Part shown: positions 35,061 through 49,207 of the stretch, one piece after another
Layout: every line of letters starts with the position of its first letter
Position numbering within the stretch: the stretch's first letter is position 1
Assembly: GCF_017991995.1 (NCBI RefSeq)
Contig: NZ_JAGOPN010000001.1
Location: 248,001 to 312,000 of the forward strand
Origin: Pseudacidovorax sp.
GTDB taxonomy: Bacteria; Pseudomonadota; Gammaproteobacteria; Burkholderiales; Burkholderiaceae_C
Reading direction: 5' to 3'
DNA: 64,000 bases
Translations under genes and position numbers: made by a program
The notes under the pieces: generated by a model
Told to the model about the DNA's origin: nothing
Database searches by the model: none
Seen by the model: the letters and a program-made list of their open reading frames with translations, nothing else

Positions 35061-36572
35061 ATGAACACCCACACGATCCTGCAATCGCCCAAGCGGCTGG
35101 TGATCGCCCTTGCTGCCGCAGGCGTGCTCGGCGCCGCGGCCGGCGGGGCCTACACCAGCGCCCATGCCCTGGGCTCCGCGCCCCAGCCGCCCGTTGTGGC
35201 CGCAGCGCCGATGGTGGCGCCCATCGCCGCGCCCGACTTCTCGGTCATCACGGCCCAGCAGGGCCCGGCGGTGGTCAACATCAGCGTCTCGGGCATGACC
35301 AAGACGGCGCTGGACACCAGCGGTGACGACGACGACAGCGGCAGCGCCGCCATGCCACCCGGCATGTCGCCCAACGATCCGTTCTATCAGTTCTTCCGCC
35401 AGTTCGGCGGCGTGCCCGGCCATCGCCAGGGGCCCCAGCGCTCGGTGCCGACGCGGGCCGAAGGCTCGGGCTTCATCCTGAGCCCGGACGGCCTCATCCT
35501 CACCAATGCCCACGTGGTCGATGGCGCCAAGGAAGTGACGGTCAAGCTCACCGACCGCCGGGAATACCAGGCCAAGGTGCTGGGCGCCGATCCCAAGACC
35601 GACGTGGCGGTGCTCAAGATCAATGCCAAGGACCTGCCCACGGTCAAGCTCGGCAGCCCCAAGGACCTGAAGGTGGGCGAATGGGTGCTGGCCATCGGCT
35701 CGCCCTTCGGCTTCGAGAACAGCGTGACGGCCGGCGTGGTCAGCGCCAAGGGCCGCTCGCTGCCCGACGACGGCTTCACGCCCTTCATCCAGACCGACGT
35801 GCCGATCAACCCCGGCAACTCGGGCGGCCCGCTGTTCAATGCGCGCGGCGAGGTGGTGGGCATCAACTCGCAGATCTACAGCCGCAGCGGCGGCTACCAG
35901 GGCGTCTCGTTCTCGATCCCGATCGACATCGCCATGCGCGTGAAGGACCAGATCGTCGCCACCGGCCATGCCGACCATGCCAAGCTGGGCGTGGCCGTGC
36001 AGGAGGTGAACCAGGCCTTTGCCGATTCCTTCAAGCTCGACAAGCCGCAGGGCGCGCTGGTGTCGAACGTGGAGAAGGGCGGGCCTGCCGACAAGGCCGG
36101 CCTCCAGTCGGGCGACGTGATCCTGAAGGTGGACGGCGCGCCGATCACCACCTCGGGCGACCTGCCGGCCATCATCGGCCAGATGTCGCCGGGCCAGAAG
36201 GCCAGGATCGAGGTCTGGCGCGATGGCGGTGCCAAGGAACTGACGGCCCAGCTGGGCAACGCCAGCGAAAAGACCAAGGTGGCCAAGGCCGACGAGACCG
36301 TCGGCAAGGGCAAGCTGGGTCTGGCGCTGCGCCCACTGCAGCCCCAGGAGCAGAAGGAGGCCGGCACCAACGGCGGCCTGCTGATCGAGGACGCACGCGG
36401 CCCCGCCGCCAGTGCCGGCATCCAGCAGGGCGACGTGCTGCTGGCCATCAACGGCACGCCCGCCCGGAGCGTGGACCAGGTGCGCGAAGCCGTCGCCAAG
36501 TCCGACAAGTCGGTGGCCCTGCTGATCCAGCGCGGCGACGAGAAGATCTTCGTGCCGGTGCGCATCGGCTGA
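35061..36572 (+). CDS. degP: Periplasmic serine protease, DegP/HtrA (Do) family
   Basis: Periplasmic protease-chaperone of 503 residues. After an N-terminal signal helix (LVIALAAAGVLGAAAGGAYT) comes a trypsin-like domain with the triad His151 (LTNAHVVDGA), Asp181 (DPKTDVAVLKI) and Ser254 (NPGNSGGPLFN). Two PDZ domains follow, at about 305-395 (SNVEKGGPADKAGLQSGDVI) and 405-500 (GPAASAGIQQGDVLLAING). A linker rich in Met/Pro near residue 100 is typical of Do proteases. ATG 35061 has a strong AGGAGG site. Two hairpins close the gene, so it is monocistronic. Confidence 0.95.
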   Translation: MNTHTILQSPKRLVIALAAAGVLGAAAGGAYTSAHALGSAPQPPVVAAAPMVAPIAAPDFSVITAQQGPAVVNISVSGMTKTALDTSGDDDDSGSAAMPPGMSPNDPFYQFFRQFGGVPGHRQGPQRSVPTRAEGSGFILSPDGLILTNAHVVDGAKEVTVKLTDRREYQAKVLGADPKTDVAVLKINAKDLPTVKLGSPKDLKVGEWVLAIGSPFGFENSVTAGVVSAKGRSLPDDGFTPFIQTDVPINPGNSGGPLFNARGEVVGINSQIYSRSGGYQGVSFSIPIDIAMRVKDQIVATGHADHAKLGVAVQEVNQAFADSFKLDKPQGALVSNVEKGGPADKAGLQSGDVILKVDGAPITTSGDLPAIIGQMSPGQKARIEVWRDGGAKELTAQLGNASEKTKVAKADETVGKGKLGLALRPLQPQEQKEAGTNGGLLIEDARGPAASAGIQQGDVLLAINGTPARSVDQVREAVAKSDKSVALLIQRGDEKIFVPVRIG

Positions 36573-36586
36573 CGGGCACCGGGCCC

Positions 36587-36618
36587 GGAGGAAGCGCCCG
36601 AGCACCGGCGCTTCCTCC
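36587..36618 (+). terminator. Perfect 12-bp hairpin after degP
   Basis: Stem GGAGGAAGCGCC / GGCGCTTCCTCC with an eight-base loop, beginning 15 bases after the degP stop. It lacks a T run, so it may protect the 3' end or pause polymerase ahead of the true terminator just downstream. Confidence 0.6.
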
Positions 36619-36635
36619 GCGGCCATGTTCCACAG

Positions 36636-36672
36636 GAGCCGACCGGTGCCGTGCGCGCCGGTCGGCTCTTTT
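36636..36672 (+). terminator. Rho-independent terminator after degP
   Basis: Stem GAGCCGACCGG / CCGGTCGGCTC (36636-36646, 36658-36668) with an 11-base loop followed by TTTT. It ends the degP transcript. The remaining 170 bases to the adc start hold no gene that I can see and presumably contain its promoter. Confidence 0.85.
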
Positions 36673-36843
36673 CTGCCGGCAGAGCGCAGCCGGTGGCCGG
36701 GCCCGCGCAACGTGGTCACCTGCGCGCCCGGGGCGTCGGCGTAGGACGGCGCCGCTTTCGCGTCGCCACGCTGGCGACTTCAGCTTGCGCTAAGTTGTGC
36801 GACGCAGCATGAAGACTCACCATCCACTTTGCCCCCGTACCCC

Positions 36844-37593
36844 ATGAAAGCCTCGGACCTGCGCGAACGCGCCTTTGCGATGCCCTTCACCAGCCCGGCC
36901 TTTCCGCCTGGCCCTTACCGCTTCGTCGACCGGGAGTTCATCGTCGTCACCTACCGCACCGATCCCGACGCCTTGCGCGCCGTGGTGCCGGAACCGCTGG
37001 AAATTGCAGAGCCGGTGGTCAAGTACGAATTCATCCGCATGCCCGATTCCACCGGCTTCGGCGACTACACCGAGTCGGGCCAGGTGATCCCGGTGCAGCT
37101 GCGCACCGCCAAGGGCGTGGAGAAGGGCGCGTATGTGCATGCCATGTACCTGAACGACCATCCGCCCATCGCCGGCGGGCGGGAGTTGTGGGGCTTTCCG
37201 AAGAAGCTGGCCACGCCCCGATTCGGCTACGAAACCGATGTGATCGTCGGCACGCTCGACTACGGCGCCGTGCGCGTGGCCACCGCCACGATGGGCTTCA
37301 AGCACCGCACGCTCGATCACGGGCCGATCCTCGACGCCATCGCTCAGCCCAACTTCCTGCTCAAGATCATTCCGCACGTCGACGGCACGGCCCGCATCTG
37401 CGAGCTGGTGCGCTACCACATGGTCGATGTGCAGCTCAAGGGCGCCTGGACGGGCCCCGGCTCGCTGGAGCTGCATCCGCATGCGCTGGCGCCGGTCGCC
37501 CAGCTGCCCGTCCTGGAGGTGCTGTCCACCGTGCACTACATCGCCGATATGACGCTGGCGCTGGGTACCGTCGAACTCGACTATCTGAAGTAG
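36844..37593 (+). CDS. adc: Acetoacetate decarboxylase family protein
   Basis: Protein of 249 residues that would decarboxylate acetoacetate to acetone and CO2 through a lysine Schiff base. The catalytic pair is Lys120-Lys121 in [12 protein letters not shown]; the family segments [20 protein letters not shown] and [11 protein letters not shown] are present. ATG 36844 gives the usual length, and an upstream TTG at 36829 is in frame. It precedes a 3-hydroxybutyrate dehydrogenase gene by 65 bases, which fits ketone-body or polyhydroxybutyrate turnover. Confidence 0.92.
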   Translation: MKASDLRERAFAMPFTSPAFPPGPYRFVDREFIVVTYRTDPDALRAVVPEPLEIAEPVVKYEFIRMPDSTGFGDYTESGQVIPVQLRTAKGVEKGAYVHAMYLNDHPPIAGGRELWGFPKKLATPRFGYETDVIVGTLDYGAVRVATATMGFKHRTLDHGPILDAIAQPNFLLKIIPHVDGTARICELVRYHMVDVQLKGAWTGPGSLELHPHALAPVAQLPVLEVLSTVHYIADMTLALGTVELDYLK

Positions 37594-37658
37594 TCGGCCA
37601 CGCGCCGGGCCTCGAGCCCCTTTCCCATTTCTTCAACCTCGCATCGAAAGGAACCCCC

Positions 37659-38441
37659 ATGCAACTCAAGGACAAGGTCGCCTACATCACCGGCTCGGCC
37701 AGCGGCATCGGCAAGGAGATCGCGACGCTCTTCGCGCAGGAGGGCGCCAAGATCGTCATCGCCGACCTGAACAAGCAGGCAGCGGAGGCGACGGCCGCCG
37801 AACTGAAGGCGACGGGCGCCCAGGCCATCGGCGTGGCGGTGGACGTCACCGACGAGCAGCAGGTCGATGCGTCCGTCGAAGAAGCCGTCAAGGCCTTCGG
37901 CGGCATCGACATCCTGGTGAGCAATGCCGGCATCCAGATCGTGCACCCCGTCGAGGAATTCGGCTTTGCCGACTGGAAGAAGATGCTGGCCATCCACCTG
38001 GACGGCGCCTTCCTCACCACCCGCGCCTGCCTCAAGCACATGTATGCGCAGGGCCGTGGCGGCAGCGTGATCTACATGGGCTCGGTGCACTCCAAGGAGG
38101 CCTCGATGCTCAAGGCGCCCTACGTCACGGCCAAGCACGGGCTGATCGGCCTGGCCAAGACGGTGGCCAAGGAAGGCGCCAAGCACGGCGTGCGGGCCAA
38201 CGTGATCTGCCCCGGCTTCGTGCGCACGCCGCTGGTGGAAAAGCAGATTCCCGAGCAGGCCAAGACCCTCGGCATCTCCGAGGAGGAGGTGGTGAAGAAC
38301 GTGATGCTCAAGGAGACGGTGGACGGCGAGTTCACCACGACCGACGACGTGGCGCGGGTGGCGCTGCTGTTCGCGGCCTTCCCGAGCAATGCGCTGACCG
38401 GCCAGTCGCTGGTGGTCAGCCACGGCTGGTTCATGCAGTGA
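37659..38441 (+). CDS. bdhA: 3-hydroxybutyrate dehydrogenase (short-chain dehydrogenase)
   Basis: NAD-dependent SDR enzyme of 260 residues interconverting 3-hydroxybutyrate and acetoacetate. The cofactor motif is [11 protein letters not shown], with NAG in [12 protein letters not shown] and the catalytic Ser/Tyr/Lys in [10 protein letters not shown] and PYVTAKHG. The [17 protein letters not shown] stretch is typical of 3-hydroxybutyrate dehydrogenases. ATG 37659 has an AAAGGA ribosome site. With adc upstream it forms a polyhydroxybutyrate/acetoacetate module. The 3' end overlaps the convergent MarR-GNAT gene by 11 bases. Confidence 0.93.
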   Translation: MQLKDKVAYITGSASGIGKEIATLFAQEGAKIVIADLNKQAAEATAAELKATGAQAIGVAVDVTDEQQVDASVEEAVKAFGGIDILVSNAGIQIVHPVEEFGFADWKKMLAIHLDGAFLTTRACLKHMYAQGRGGSVIYMGSVHSKEASMLKAPYVTAKHGLIGLAKTVAKEGAKHGVRANVICPGFVRTPLVEKQIPEQAKTLGISEEEVVKNVMLKETVDGEFTTTDDVARVALLFAAFPSNALTGQSLVVSHGWFMQ

Positions 38442-39408
38442 GCGTCATCGACCAGCGCTCGGCCACCAGCGGGCCGCTGCCGTAGCCCTCGTGCGGCTCG
38501 CTGGTGTCGAGCGCAAAGCCGCGCGCGGCATACAGGGCGCGGGCGGCTTCGAGGCAGCTGTGGGTCCACAGGATCATCTGCTTGTAGCCACGGGCGCGCG
38601 CGAAGGCGATGCATTCGTCGACCAGCTTGCCGCCCAGGCCCAGGCCGCGCGCTTCGGGCTTCAGCACCAGCAGGCGCAGCTGCGCCACCCCGGGGCTGTG
38701 GCGGATCACGAAGACGGCGCCCACGCGCTGGCCGTCCAGCTCGGCGATCCAGCCCTTCTCCCATGCCGGGTCGTGGGTGCGCAGCCATTGGGCGGCGATG
38801 TCGGCGACGGCGGCCTCGAAGCGGCCGTCCCAGCCGTACTCGCGGGCATAGACCTCGCCGTGCTGCTGCACCACCCAGCCCAAGTCGCCCGGGGCAGGGT
38901 CGCGCAGCACGGCGGTGCGAAGGGGCGCGGGCTTGGCTTCAAACAGGGTCTCCACCCGTGCAAGTGCTTGGACCAGTTCGTCGCGCGCGGCCGGCGCGAG
39001 CGGCGCCAGCAGGGCGGCCGCGGCATCGCGCGAGCGCTGCTGCAGCGGTGAGAAGGCCACATGGCCCGCCTCGGTGAGCGACAGCCGCTGCTGCCGCGCG
39101 TCACGCGCATCGGTGGCGCGGGCCAGCCAGCCCAGCGATTCGAAACGCTTGAGCAGGCGGCTGAGGTAGCCCGCATCCAGGCTCAGCGCCTGGGCCAGCT
39201 CGCGGGCGGTGAGGCCGGGCTGGTGCGCCAGCTCGTAGAGCACCCGCACCTCGGTCAGCGAGAGCTCGCTGCCGAGGTAGGGCTCCAGCACGCCGATGCG
39301 CTGGGTGAAGAAGCGGTTGAAACGGCGCAGGGCCTTGACGGCATCCACCGGGACGGCAGAGGCGGCGGGCGACGAGGCAGAAGCGGGCAACTCAGGCATG
39401 CGTGCCAT
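38431..39408 (-). CDS. MarR-type regulator fused to GNAT acetyltransferase
   Basis: Two-domain protein of 325 residues. Residues about 20-150 are a MarR winged helix ([40 protein letters not shown]). Residues about 160-325 are a GNAT acetyltransferase ([52 protein letters not shown]). This fusion is known in many proteobacteria; targets are usually unknown. ATG 39408 begins [10 protein letters not shown]; the frame extends two codons to a TTG. A palindrome sits immediately upstream of the start and could give autorepression. Confidence 0.9.
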   Translation of the reverse strand: MARMPELPASASSPAASAVPVDAVKALRRFNRFFTQRIGVLEPYLGSELSLTEVRVLYELAHQPGLTARELAQALSLDAGYLSRLLKRFESLGWLARATDARDARQQRLSLTEAGHVAFSPLQQRSRDAAAALLAPLAPAARDELVQALARVETLFEAKPAPLRTAVLRDPAPGDLGWVVQQHGEVYAREYGWDGRFEAAVADIAAQWLRTHDPAWEKGWIAELDGQRVGAVFVIRHSPGVAQLRLLVLKPEARGLGLGGKLVDECIAFARARGYKQMILWTHSCLEAARALYAARGFALDTSEPHEGYGSGPLVAERWSMTLTA

Positions 39409-39409
39409 T

Positions 39410-39428
39410 GTCAACCAATAAAGTTGAC
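39410..39428 (-). promoter_or_regulatory. Palindromic operator before the MarR-GNAT gene
   Basis: Perfect inverted repeat GTCAAC / GTTGAC with a seven-base spacer, starting two bases upstream of the ATG. Size and symmetry fit a MarR-family binding site, and its position over the ribosome-binding region fits autorepression. Binding by this protein is inference. Confidence 0.6.
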
Positions 39429-39468
39429 TAAAGCAACAAAATCCGCCTTTGCCTTGCCTCGCGCGTCC

Positions 39469-42588
<3,120 letters not shown>

Positions 42589-42601
42589 GGTGGGTGCGGC
42601 C

Positions 42602-43732
42602 TCAGCGGATCTGGTTGATGAGCGTGGCGCCGTCGGTGACGACGCGCTCGCCGGGCGCGACGCCCGAAGTCAGGGCCACGCGCAGGCCGTCCAGCGGTGC
42701 GGTGGTGACGGTGCGCGGCGCGAAGCGCTCCGGCGCCGTCTTGACCCAGACGATGGTTTCGTTGGCCGCATTGCGCATCAGCGCGGCGCGCGGCACGGCA
42801 ATCGCCTCGTGCGTGCTGCGGCTGTGCACCTGCAGGCGCACTGGCTGGCCCACGGCCAGCGTCGACAACGCTGCGCCCTGGGCGCGGAAAGCCAGCGGCA
42901 GGGCCTGGTCGCGCAGCGCGCGGGCGGCGCCCACGAACTGCAGCGGCACCTGCGTGCCGCCGACGGCGAGCGAGGCGCCGCCGATGTCGCTGGTGAGCGC
43001 CGGGTCGTAGGCCAGGGCCTCGATGCGCAGGCGCGCCGGGTCGACGATCTCGAACACCAGCTCGCGCGCGTCGACCACCTGGCCAGCTACGACGGAGGAG
43101 GACGCGATGACGCCCGTGGTCGGCGCGACCAGCGCATCGCGGCCCGACAGTCCGGTGCCGATGGCACCGGCCCGCTCGCGGGCGGCCGCCACTTCGCTTT
43201 CGAGCGCCTCGATCTCCTTGCGGGGCACGGTGTCGGCCAGCTCGCGCAGGCGCGCCAGGCGCTTTTCGGCGAGTGCACCGGCGGCCCGCAGCTCGGCCAG
43301 CTGGGCGGCCTGCGCGGCCCGCTCCAGTGGCGCGGCGGCCGGTTGCACCCAGGCCAGCACCTCGCCCTTGCGCACGGCCTGGCCGGGCTCGGGCAGGCCG
43401 CGCGGGCCGGGCACGATGCGGCCGGCGACCAGGGCCTGTACCTTGCCGCCGCTCTGCGGATCGCTGACCACGCGGCCGTCAAGCTCGATGCTGCGCGGCA
43501 GGGCGGCGAGGGTGGTGAAGACGGTGCGCACCGCCAGCTGGCGCTGGCTGGGCTTGGGCAGGAAGACGCTGCCGTCCGGCAGGCGCTGTGGGCCATTGGC
43601 GGCTGCGGCCGGCGGTGCGCCGCCGTGGTCGTGGCCAGCGTCGGCCAGGGCGCCCGTGGGCAGGGCCAGGGAAAAAAGGAGGGCGAGCGTGGCGGTGAGC
43701 TGCCGCGGGGTAGAAGAAGGAAAGCGGTTCAT
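42602..43732 (-). CDS. RND efflux periplasmic adaptor (membrane fusion protein)
   Basis: Periplasmic adaptor of 376 residues linking the RND pump to the outer-membrane channel. It has a signal (LTATLALLFSLALPTGALA), then a His-containing start DAGHDHGGAPP. The lipoyl-like half-motifs (AGRIVPGPRGLPEPGQAVRK and SSSVVAGQVVDARELVFEI) flank an alpha-hairpin (ERAAQAAQLAELRAAGALAE). A C-terminal beta-barrel/MP region with PRAALMRNAANETIVWVKTA and GLRVALTSGVAPGERVVTDG completes the fold. It ends 13 bases before the pump gene and its start overlaps the preceding gene as ATGA. Confidence 0.92.
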   Translation of the reverse strand: MNRFPSSTPRQLTATLALLFSLALPTGALADAGHDHGGAPPAAAANGPQRLPDGSVFLPKPSQRQLAVRTVFTTLAALPRSIELDGRVVSDPQSGGKVQALVAGRIVPGPRGLPEPGQAVRKGEVLAWVQPAAAPLERAAQAAQLAELRAAGALAEKRLARLRELADTVPRKEIEALESEVAAARERAGAIGTGLSGRDALVAPTTGVIASSSVVAGQVVDARELVFEIVDPARLRIEALAYDPALTSDIGGASLAVGGTQVPLQFVGAARALRDQALPLAFRAQGAALSTLAVGQPVRLQVHSRSTHEAIAVPRAALMRNAANETIVWVKTAPERFAPRTVTTAPLDGLRVALTSGVAPGERVVTDGATLINQIR

Positions 43733-44283
43733 GCAGCGGCTCCGTGGGCGGGACGGCGGCGCAGCAGCCAGGCGGCTGCGGCGAGGAGGATGACGAGGGC
43801 TGCGGCGCCCCAGGGCAGCAGGTGGCGCCAGGCGGGGGTGGCGTCGGCGTCGTGGTCATGGCCATCGGCGGCCTCGATGTGCCATTCGCCATGCAACTCG
43901 TCGCGCGTGTCGCCCACGCTCAGGCGGGCGAGCAGCGGCAGTTCACCGGTGGCCTCGGCCGTGGCCTCGTCCAGTTCGGCTTCGTACGTGCCTTCGCCGT
44001 GCGGCTTGGCGACGAAGTCCTTCTCACCGATGCGCAGCGCGATGCGGGCGTCGTTCACAGGCTGGTTGTCGCCATGGCGGTCCAGGTAGAGCGTGAGTTC
44101 ATGGCCCTGGCGCACGCCGACCAGCTCGAAGGCCTCGGATTCGAGGGCGAAGCGGGGCAGGGCCGCTGCGGCCGGTGCGGCGGGGGCCGCGTCGTGGCTG
44201 TGGCCTTCGTCGGCCAGCGCGGCGGGCAGGAAGATGGCGGCGGCCAGGGCCAGCGCGGTGCCTGCAAGGAATTGGAAGTTCAT
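43729..44283 (-). CDS. His-rich exported protein of the metal-efflux operon
   Basis: Protein of 184 residues with a signal (LAGTALALAAAIFLPAALA), a short histidine cluster after it (DEGHSHDAAP), a central domain of about 100 residues and a second cluster (DGHDHDADATP) before a C-terminal membrane helix (LLPWGAAALVILLAAAAWLL) with a basic tail. It should be periplasmic and anchored at its C-terminus. The central part (ELVGVRQGHELTLYLDRHGD, GTYEAELDEATAEA) looks like the beta-domain found in related RND adaptors. Likely role: metal capture or delivery to the adaptor (inference). It overlaps the adaptor gene as ATGA. Confidence 0.75.
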   Translation of the reverse strand: MNFQFLAGTALALAAAIFLPAALADEGHSHDAAPAAPAAAALPRFALESEAFELVGVRQGHELTLYLDRHGDNQPVNDARIALRIGEKDFVAKPHGEGTYEAELDEATAEATGELPLLARLSVGDTRDELHGEWHIEAADGHDHDADATPAWRHLLPWGAAALVILLAAAAWLLRRRPAHGAAA

Positions 44284-44305
44284 GGGAGGGTTGGGTGTCG
44301 GGTTG

Positions 44306-45760
44306 TCATTCGGGCAGCAGGCCCAGGGCCTGGCGCCATTGCGAGATGGCGGCCGCCAGCTCGATGCGGCTGGCGGCCAGCTGGCGGGCGGCGTCGCCGG
44401 CTTCCTGCGTGGTGCGCAGGCGCGTGGGCAGGTCGGATTCGCCGAGGCGGAAGGACTTCTCGATCAGGCCCAGGGTCTGGCTGGCGAGGGCGTCGCGCTC
44501 CTCGGCGGCGGCCAGGCGGATGCGGGCCGCGTCCACGCGGGCCCGGGCGGCCTGCTGTTCGGCGGCGAGGCGGCTTTCCTCCAGCCGCCACTGCGCCTCC
44601 AGCTCGATGGCCTCGGCCAGGGCCGTGGCCTGGCGAGCCTCCTGCCGCGCGCTTGCGCCGAAGGGAATGCGCAGGCCCACATTGAGCGTGCTGCGCGCCG
44701 GCTCGTCGGCGCTGCCGCGCTCGCGGGTGGTGCCCAGCGTCAGCTCCAGGTTGCCGGCGCCCTGGCGGGCCGCCAGCTCGGCCTGGGCACGGGCGATGGC
44801 GAGGCGCTGGGCGAGTTCGGCCAGGGCGGGGTGGGCCACGGCGGGCGCCCCGGGCTCGGCGCGCGGCTCGGGTTCTGCTTCGGCGCCGACGTCGTCGACC
44901 AGGCGCGCGGGCCCGGCTTCGGACCCGGCGGTGCCGCCGGTCGGCGTGGACCTGGACGCCACCTCGCCTTGCCGGTTGGCCGGTGCCGATTCGGCGGGGA
45001 TGACCGTCTGTCCGATGCCGGCCTGCAGCAGCGCCGCGCCGGTAGCGCCTGTGGCTGCACCCGTCAGGGCCTGCCAGCGGAGCGCGGCTTCGACCGTCGC
45101 GCGCGCGGCCTCGGCCTGCACCGCGCGGGCGGCAGCCACCGTGCCCTGCGCCTGCAGCAAGTCGCTGCGCGCCTGGTCGCCCGCGCGCCAGCGGCGTTCC
45201 ACGTCGGCGGCCAGGGTGCGGGCATGGGCCAGTTGGGCATCGGCCACCTGCTGCTCGATGCGGCCGCGGGCCCAGGGCCACCAGGCCTCGCGCAGCGCGC
45301 CGGCCAGCCGCAGCCGTGCAGCCTGCTCGCGCACGGACACGGCAGCCGCCTCGGCCTGCGCCACGGCCTGGCCGCGGCTGCGCTCGCCCGGCCGCCAGAG
45401 CGGAATCGCCAGGCCGGCCTCCCACTCGCGCTGGCCGTCGTTGGCGTTGGCGCGGTCGGTGCGGTGGGTGAATTCGAGCGCCATCGGCTCGGGCGTCCAG
45501 GCCGACGCGGCGCGCTGGCCGGCCTCGGCCGCCTGCTGGCGCGCCGCCAGCGCACGGGCTTCGGGCTGACGCGCCCAGGCCTGTTCGAAGGCCTGCCGCA
45601 GCGGACCGGGTGCCGCGGGGGCGACGGGGGCCGGCAGCGCCGGCGGTTGGGCCAGCGCCGAGGGCGCCAGCAGAAGCCCAAGCGTCAGCGCGAGCCACGG
45701 CCGCCAGGCAGGGTGGGGCCGGGGCGACAAACGCCACGGCCAAGGGGGTGTGAAGGGCAT
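44306..45760 (-). CDS. TolC-family outer-membrane efflux channel
   Basis: Outer-membrane factor of 484 residues. A signal (LALTLGLLLAPSALAQ) is followed by two OEP repeats of coiled-coil, alanine-rich helices and strands, for example RQAFEQAWARQPEARALAAR and NVGLRIPFGASARQEARQAT. A Pro/Gly/Glu-rich insertion at about residues 255-300 separates the halves. ATG 45760 has a GGAGAA ribosome site; the frame opens further to a TTG. It is the first gene of the RND operon and would form the exit duct for the pump (CzcC-like position). Confidence 0.9.
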   Translation of the reverse strand: MPFTPPWPWRLSPRPHPAWRPWLALTLGLLLAPSALAQPPALPAPVAPAAPGPLRQAFEQAWARQPEARALAARQQAAEAGQRAASAWTPEPMALEFTHRTDRANANDGQREWEAGLAIPLWRPGERSRGQAVAQAEAAAVSVREQAARLRLAGALREAWWPWARGRIEQQVADAQLAHARTLAADVERRWRAGDQARSDLLQAQGTVAAARAVQAEAARATVEAALRWQALTGAATGATGAALLQAGIGQTVIPAESAPANRQGEVASRSTPTGGTAGSEAGPARLVDDVGAEAEPEPRAEPGAPAVAHPALAELAQRLAIARAQAELAARQGAGNLELTLGTTRERGSADEPARSTLNVGLRIPFGASARQEARQATALAEAIELEAQWRLEESRLAAEQQAARARVDAARIRLAAAEERDALASQTLGLIEKSFRLGESDLPTRLRTTQEAGDAARQLAASRIELAAAISQWRQALGLLPE

Positions 45761-45810
45761 TCCAGTTCTCCAAGGCAAATCGATGTGCGAGGGAGACCGG
45801 CAGGCCGCAC

Positions 45811-45831
45811 GCGCCCCCGGCGGGGGGGCGC
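45811..45831. repeat. GC-rich hairpin between czcI-like and channel genes
   Basis: Stem GCGCCCCC / GGGGGCGC with a five-base loop in the 146-base gap between the CzcI-like gene and the channel gene. Without a T run it is more likely an RNA stability or attenuation element than a terminator. Confidence 0.4.
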
Positions 45832-45906
45832 GCGCATGCAGCGTGTCACTGGCGCGCCAGGCGCGTCAGGCGGAAGGGAAGGGGGTGAAGCTGCAGGCCT
45901 TGCCGG

Positions 45907-46254
45907 TCAGGCAAGGCCAGGCCATTGGGGCCGTTCGGGTGGGGCCAGCGCGCGCACCGCCAGCGGGGCGGCGGCGCCTTCGCGCAATTCGGCCTTGGGA
46001 ATGGCCGGGGCCTCGGGCGCGATCGCGGTGGCCAGCGCGACGCAGTGTGCGTGGCAGTGGCCGCAGTCCAGGTGGCCCAGCGCGGGTGGCGTGCCCGGCT
46101 CGTCGTCGTTGTCGGCGACGTCGAAATGCTGGTGCTCGTGGTGGCCCAGGTGCGCCGTGCCGCCGGCCTCGTGCTGGCAGTAGGCCTTCAGCGCAGCAAC
46201 GCTGAACTGAAGCGGCATCAGGACCAGCAGGAGGATGAAGAAAAGGCGGCGCAC
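45907..46254 (-). CDS. CzcI-like periplasmic metal-resistance protein
   Basis: Protein of 115 residues matching the small CzcI-type proteins that precede cation-efflux RND operons. The signal is RLFFILLLVLMPLQFSVAAL. The mature part is His/Cys-rich (YCQHEAGGTAHLGHHEHQHF, then GHLDCGHCHAHC), consistent with metal binding in the periplasm. No ATG is present at the N-terminus; GTG 46254 (MRRLFFILL) is the best start. It lies 146 bases upstream of the channel gene on the same strand and probably shares its transcript. A TAGAAT hexamer at 46271-46266 on the minus strand could be the -10 box. Confidence 0.8.
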   Translation of the reverse strand: MRRLFFILLLVLMPLQFSVAALKAYCQHEAGGTAHLGHHEHQHFDVADNDDEPGTPPALGHLDCGHCHAHCVALATAIAPEAPAIPKAELREGAAAPLAVRALAPPERPQWPGLA

Positions 46255-46434
46255 GACGGGCGCGGATTCTAGGGGTGGCCCGTGTCCCGCTCGCGCGGCT
46301 TCCCTTCGGGATGAGGGGAGAAGGCCCCGGCCCTTAAAATCGTCGCCTTCTTTCCGCCCGGGCGCCAGCGCGGTTCCCGAACGCAGCATCGCAGCGCAGC
46401 GCCGCCCTCCCGCGGCGCCCGACCCATCCCACGC

Positions 46435-48966
<2,532 letters not shown>

Positions 48967-49007
48967 GCCTCGCGGCGCCTCGGCGCCGGCCTATGATCCG
49001 GGCCGCC

Positions 49008-49052
49008 ATGATCCGCATCCACCGCTCGCCCCCTCCCGCCGTCCGCGCCTGA
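49008..49052 (+). CDS. Possible leader peptide before the DMT transporter
   Basis: A 14-codon frame, MIRIHRSPPPAVRA (a further in-frame ATG lies at 48993), ending 25 bases before a stem-loop. Three consecutive prolines are a known ribosome-stalling sequence, so the peptide could couple translation to formation of the hairpin. No clear ribosome site is visible and the frame may be chance in GC-rich DNA. Confidence 0.3.
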   Translation: MIRIHRSPPPAVRA

Positions 49053-49077
49053 ACGGGGGCCGTCCTTCCCGCACCGC

Positions 49078-49108
49078 AGCCGCTGCCTCGTCCTGAGACA
49101 GCGGCTTT
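49078..49108 (+). terminator. Stem-loop in the leader of the DMT transporter gene
   Basis: Stem AGCCGCTG / CAGCGGCT (49078-49085, 49099-49106) with a 13-base loop and a short TTT run after it, about 100 bases before the transporter ATG. It could be a weak attenuator, or the terminator of ygiQ. Another palindrome, GGCGCC-TC-GGCGCC, lies just after the ygiQ stop (48973-48986). Confidence 0.45.
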
Positions 49109-49207
49109 CGCGTGCGCGGGCGGCCGGATCTTTCCTGCCGGCACGCACGCGGACGGACCCGAAGGCGGTCCCGCTCCGCCCGATGCCGGCGCATCGGATG
49201 CATCGTG

